From Corinectria fuckeliana (Eukaryota; Ascomycota; Sordariomycetes; Hypocreales; Nectriaceae): 46,309 nt of DNA. This document shows positions 43,381-46,309 of this stretch, piece after piece (position 1 is the stretch's first letter; the number at the start of each line of letters is the position of its first letter). The stretch spans positions 1 to 46,309 of the forward strand of contig WPDH01000363.1 of the NCBI GenBank assembly GCA_019137255.1, given 5' to 3'. Under the pieces are notes generated by a model. That model was given only the letters and a program-made list of their open reading frames with translations. It was not told where the DNA came from and did not search any database. The translations under genes and the position numbers were made by a program.

Positions 43381-45377
43381 ATGCGTCACTTACACGGCCT
43401 CGTACCGGCCGTCTTGGCCGGCCTTGCCACCCTCTCCAGCGCAACCGATGTTGTTTACGTGACCGACCTGGAGATCTACACACTTCTGGTATGCGCACAG
43501 TATTCTCGCGAGTTCAAGTCGTTATGCTAACTTCTCCAGGCGCCATGTGTTGCCAGCGCCATCTCATACGACGTCTTTGCCCTCACGTACTCGACAGTCT
43601 GCGGCGACTCAGAGACCGACTTGCAATCATGCGTCTGCTCAAACACGGCAGGCTTCAAGGACCTTTACTCCTCGATTTCCACCGACGTGACGTATAGCTG
43701 CGGTTCGAGTGCCACGGACGACCTATGGAGCGCATCTAAAATGATGGACCAGTATTGCGACCAGGACGACACGACCATCACCTTCTCTTCTCCAACCAAG
43801 AACCTCGTCCACGCTTACATCACAGACCTTCCCGCAATGGACTACATGCCGCCGTGCGCGCAGTCGGCATTGTCTGAGGCGGTAATGGGAGCGGTATGAA
43901 TTACCCGAATGCTACAACATGATTCAGGCATTACATGGTTCAGGCACTGACCCGGAAATCAGGCGGCGTACAGATGTCCCGAAGCCGCCGAGCTCCAAGC
44001 GCCCTGTGTCTGCAGCAAGGATGATGTCGTTAGTGATGTCAGCGAGACGATTCGGAAGTCGGTCAAGTACTCGTGCTCCAACAACCAGGATGTCACTTCT
44101 GCGCAGCACTTTTACAACGAGTATTGCGCCATGAACCAGGGCACCACGTCCTTCGCGACCCCTGACGGACCCCCAGGAGACAGTCAGTCACAAGCCTTTC
44201 TATGGGAAATACGCACTAACCTCCCTCAGTGACATATCAGATCACCGCGTTGCCACAGTTCAAATCTCTTCGACACTGCGCTCAGAGCGCCGTCTCATAC
44301 GCCATTCTCAGTGTAAGTTTATTTGCAATGTAGTTTTGACTCTCTCGGTTCCCCATACTGACACTTCTTCAGCAAAGTAGCTGGCTATGCGGTAGCGGAC
44401 CCCAAGAACTAGCTTCCTGCGTCTGCCTCAAATCGGGCATGTCAAACTACATGTCCAGTGTCCTAACTTCGGAGGTCAAATGGTCTTGCGACAGCACCGC
44501 TACAGCTGATGTGTCGTCCGCCGTCGCAGTTTGGGACTACTATTGCCGTGCAGCAGAGAGCAAAGTCGTTGCTACCGTTGCTGAGTCGATTTCTCACACG
44601 TACCCAACCGCCAGCTCCAGAGTTGGGTCGACAGGTGTAGCGAAGACAGCCTCTGGGAGAGTCTCCGAAACGAGCAGTGGGGTTTCCTCCGGTGAGACCG
44701 CCGCCTTGGGCAACGGCAGTTCCTCCGATGACAACAAAAAAGAGTCCAAAGGCGTCGGCGTTGCCCCAATAGCGGGCGGTATTGCGGGTGCGGCGGCAGT
44801 ACTCGCCCTTGGCGTGGGCCTCTTCCTATTCTGGCGGAGGAAACGGCGACAGGCAACGCAAGGAGAAGAGATATCTTCAGGCGGTGGTGGTAGTCCCCAT
44901 GAATATAACGGAAAGCCGGAATTGATGGGGAGCACTCACTTGACACCTAGCATAGGCGACGACAAGACCATATATGCGGGTGTATCCGAGCTGTCTCCAG
45001 GACACAGTACACACCGTCCCGAGCTATATGGTGGCATGAAACACAACGTAGCAGAGCTCCCTCCAAACCACAAGGCCACTGCCAAGCTGCAGTCCCAGTC
45101 GCCCCCTACCAAGGGATACTATGATCCTCCAAATGGACAGTACGGGCATTCGTCGCCTCAATCCGAGTACGCGCCCACGCCGGTGACGCCCCACGGGCTA
45201 CATAGCCCGGGCGGGTACGGTTTCCAGCCCGCGCCGCAGCAACAGAACGGCCAGCCCGTGTACGAGTTCCCGGCTCACTCAGCTCCGGCCGCCCAGAGGC
45301 AGCAGAACGCGGCGTGGCAATCTGGTCCAGTGGAAGCGTACGAGCTTGACTCCAACGTGGGCCAATTGGCGAAATAG
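43381..45377 (+). CDS. Type I membrane protein with three tandem six-cysteine CFEM-like modules
   Basis: Exons 43381-43488, 43540-43893, 43963-44182, 44230-44312 and 44373-45377 encode 589 residues. A signal peptide (about 1-21) precedes three modules with cysteines at 39/57/67/69/90/109, 142/159/169/171/192/209 and 244/261/271/273/294/313. The spacing is C-x16/17-C-x9-C-x-C-x20-C-x16-18-C in all three. Each has the CVC pair and the SC...YC end of CFEM domains but lacks two of the eight CFEM cysteines. A Ser/Thr/Gly-rich stalk (about 325-380), one membrane helix (about 384-409) with a WRRKRR stop, and a 175-residue Pro/Gln/Gly/Tyr-rich cytoplasmic tail follow. Introns after MGA in module 2 and ILS in module 3 sit at equivalent places, which points to duplication. 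It is likely a cell-surface sensor, adhesin or haem/iron-related protein; the function is not shown. Confidence 0.85.
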
Positions 45378-45839
45378 GGAACCTCCTTGTATACGACGTG
45401 GGCGGATATCTAAAAGACGAGCATGGTTTCAAAGCGATAGGGAGGTTTGGCAACGATGAGATGTAGTGTATACGGGCATTGATACTTTGATGTTTATTTA
45501 GCAGTGAATATTTCGTGTTTCCAACGATTTAGGATGTACGATCATGACTAGAGAGTAGTGCTCTTCAGTTAAGGCCATTGGTAAATAAATATGTCTCAGT
45601 TCAGAATATTATGTGTTGTATTGCTTCTACATGTACACGCGATTGAGGGAAGTTATTTTAAACTTAGCATCACCGGTCCCGTGACTCACAAGTCCTCAAG
45701 CTATTTTATCTCCACTAAGAGATTGCGTAACAAAAGTCCAATCTTACGGTCTGTTAATTAACACATTAAACCAACCATTTTGTGATGTTCACGAAAACAT
45801 AATTATAGGGTAGGCTAGCGATGAGTGGAAGAACGTTAT
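45378..45839. other. 3' flank of the CFEM-like gene up to the right boundary repeat
   Basis: Sequence becomes AT-richer toward the right. No gene is visible. Confidence 0.5.
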
Positions 45840-46309
45840 TACGGAAGGCTATAAGGCCCAGTGTCTCATATTAACTTTTTTTTAAATTTTCGCACTAGGG
45901 TTACCCTATTATATTATATAAGCTTTATTTAATTATATATAATATTATATTATAATAAAAGACTATATTTTTATCTTATTTATTTATATATAAAGAGATT
46001 AAAGTTTTTATTATTATAGTAACTAATTAATAATAAAAGAAATTATATATAGCTATATACTCTTATATATCTTTTTATATTTTATTATACTTTCTTCTTT
46101 TTCTTCTTTTTATTATAAAAAGGCTCTTTTTATTTATACTTATAATATTCTATCTAAATAAACTAATTACTTACTTAGAGGTTTATAAATAGTCTTTTAG
46201 TATTATATACTATCTTAATTATAACTAATAGCTTTTTATACTTATATTCTTATCTACTTTTATTATTAATCTAATAGACTTACTTTCTACCTAATAAATA
46301 ACTAAATAT
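45840..46309. repeat. AT-rich, RIP-like decayed repeat, right boundary copy
   Basis: Starts with TACGGAAGGCTATAAGGCC, the inverted counterpart of the left boundary. The match runs outward through the T-tract and the GGGTTACCC region to about 45,908. Beyond that, the sequence is nearly pure A/T to the window end, with simple TTATA and TTCTTTTTC-like low complexity. It keeps more G and C at diagnostic positions than the left copy, so it is the less decayed of the two. Confidence 0.75.

Noticed and set aside
1..46309. CRISPR array, prophage or bacterial operon structure
   Set aside because: The window has spliced fungal genes; the only tandem repeats are short microsatellites without spacers.

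Overview
The window is nuclear DNA of a filamentous ascomycete (Pezizomycotina), most likely a plant-associated Sordariomycete. The protein genes are intron-poor, with short introns of about 50-80 nt that have GTRNGT-like donors and CTAAC/CTGAC branch sites. A dispersed single 5S rRNA gene, Ecp2-type and CFEM-like secreted proteins, a NACHT_N domain and RIP-like AT-rich flanks all fit that group. The species cannot be named from the sequence alone.

Layout. A roughly 45.6 kb GC-balanced island lies between two extremely AT-rich blocks (1-180 and about 45,880-46,309). The inner edges of both blocks carry the same sequence in opposite orientation (141-206 and 45,840-45,908) and differ almost only by transitions, so the island is framed by two decayed copies of one repeat. 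From left to right the island holds: a type II membrane DXD glycosyltransferase-like gene (387-1991 +); a broken fragment of a bacterial-type Tc toxin A subunit (2822-3940 -); a MITE-like element (4111-4212); a two-exon small cysteine-rich secreted protein (4349-4690 -); a variant 5S rRNA gene (5841-5958 -); an MFS sugar transporter (8849-10720 +); a dynamin-family GTPase (11118-14188 -); a GMPPA-type mannose-1-phosphate guanylyltransferase homologue (15466-16926 +); a Golgi nucleotide-sugar transporter (17570-19254 -); a GT15 mannosyltransferase-like gene with an in-frame TAG (22305-23717 -); the HIR1 histone chaperone (25202-28373 -); an amidoligase-family protein (29908-31203 +); a stand-alone NACHT_N-domain protein (31569-32567 -); an Ecp2-like secreted protein (34321-35028 +); a three-helix membrane protein with a long coiled coil (35835-37463 -); a lineage-restricted basic protein (41115-41909 +); and a type I membrane protein with three tandem six-cysteine CFEM-like modules (43381-45377 +).

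How genes relate. Four genes concern sugar nucleotides or glycosylation: the DXD protein, the GMPPA homologue, the nucleotide-sugar transporter and the GT15-like gene. HIR1, dynamin and the sugar transporter are housekeeping. The rest (Tc fragment, cysteine-rich secreted proteins, amidoligase, NACHT_N protein, CFEM-like receptor-like protein) is accessory material typical of interaction or self/non-self functions. The most unusual items are the inverted boundary repeat, the Tc remnant, the unlisted small secreted protein, the compensated 5S variant, the triplicated six-cysteine ectodomain and the amidoligase/NACHT_N neighbour pair. All exon boundaries were inferred by eye from splice signals and frame continuity.
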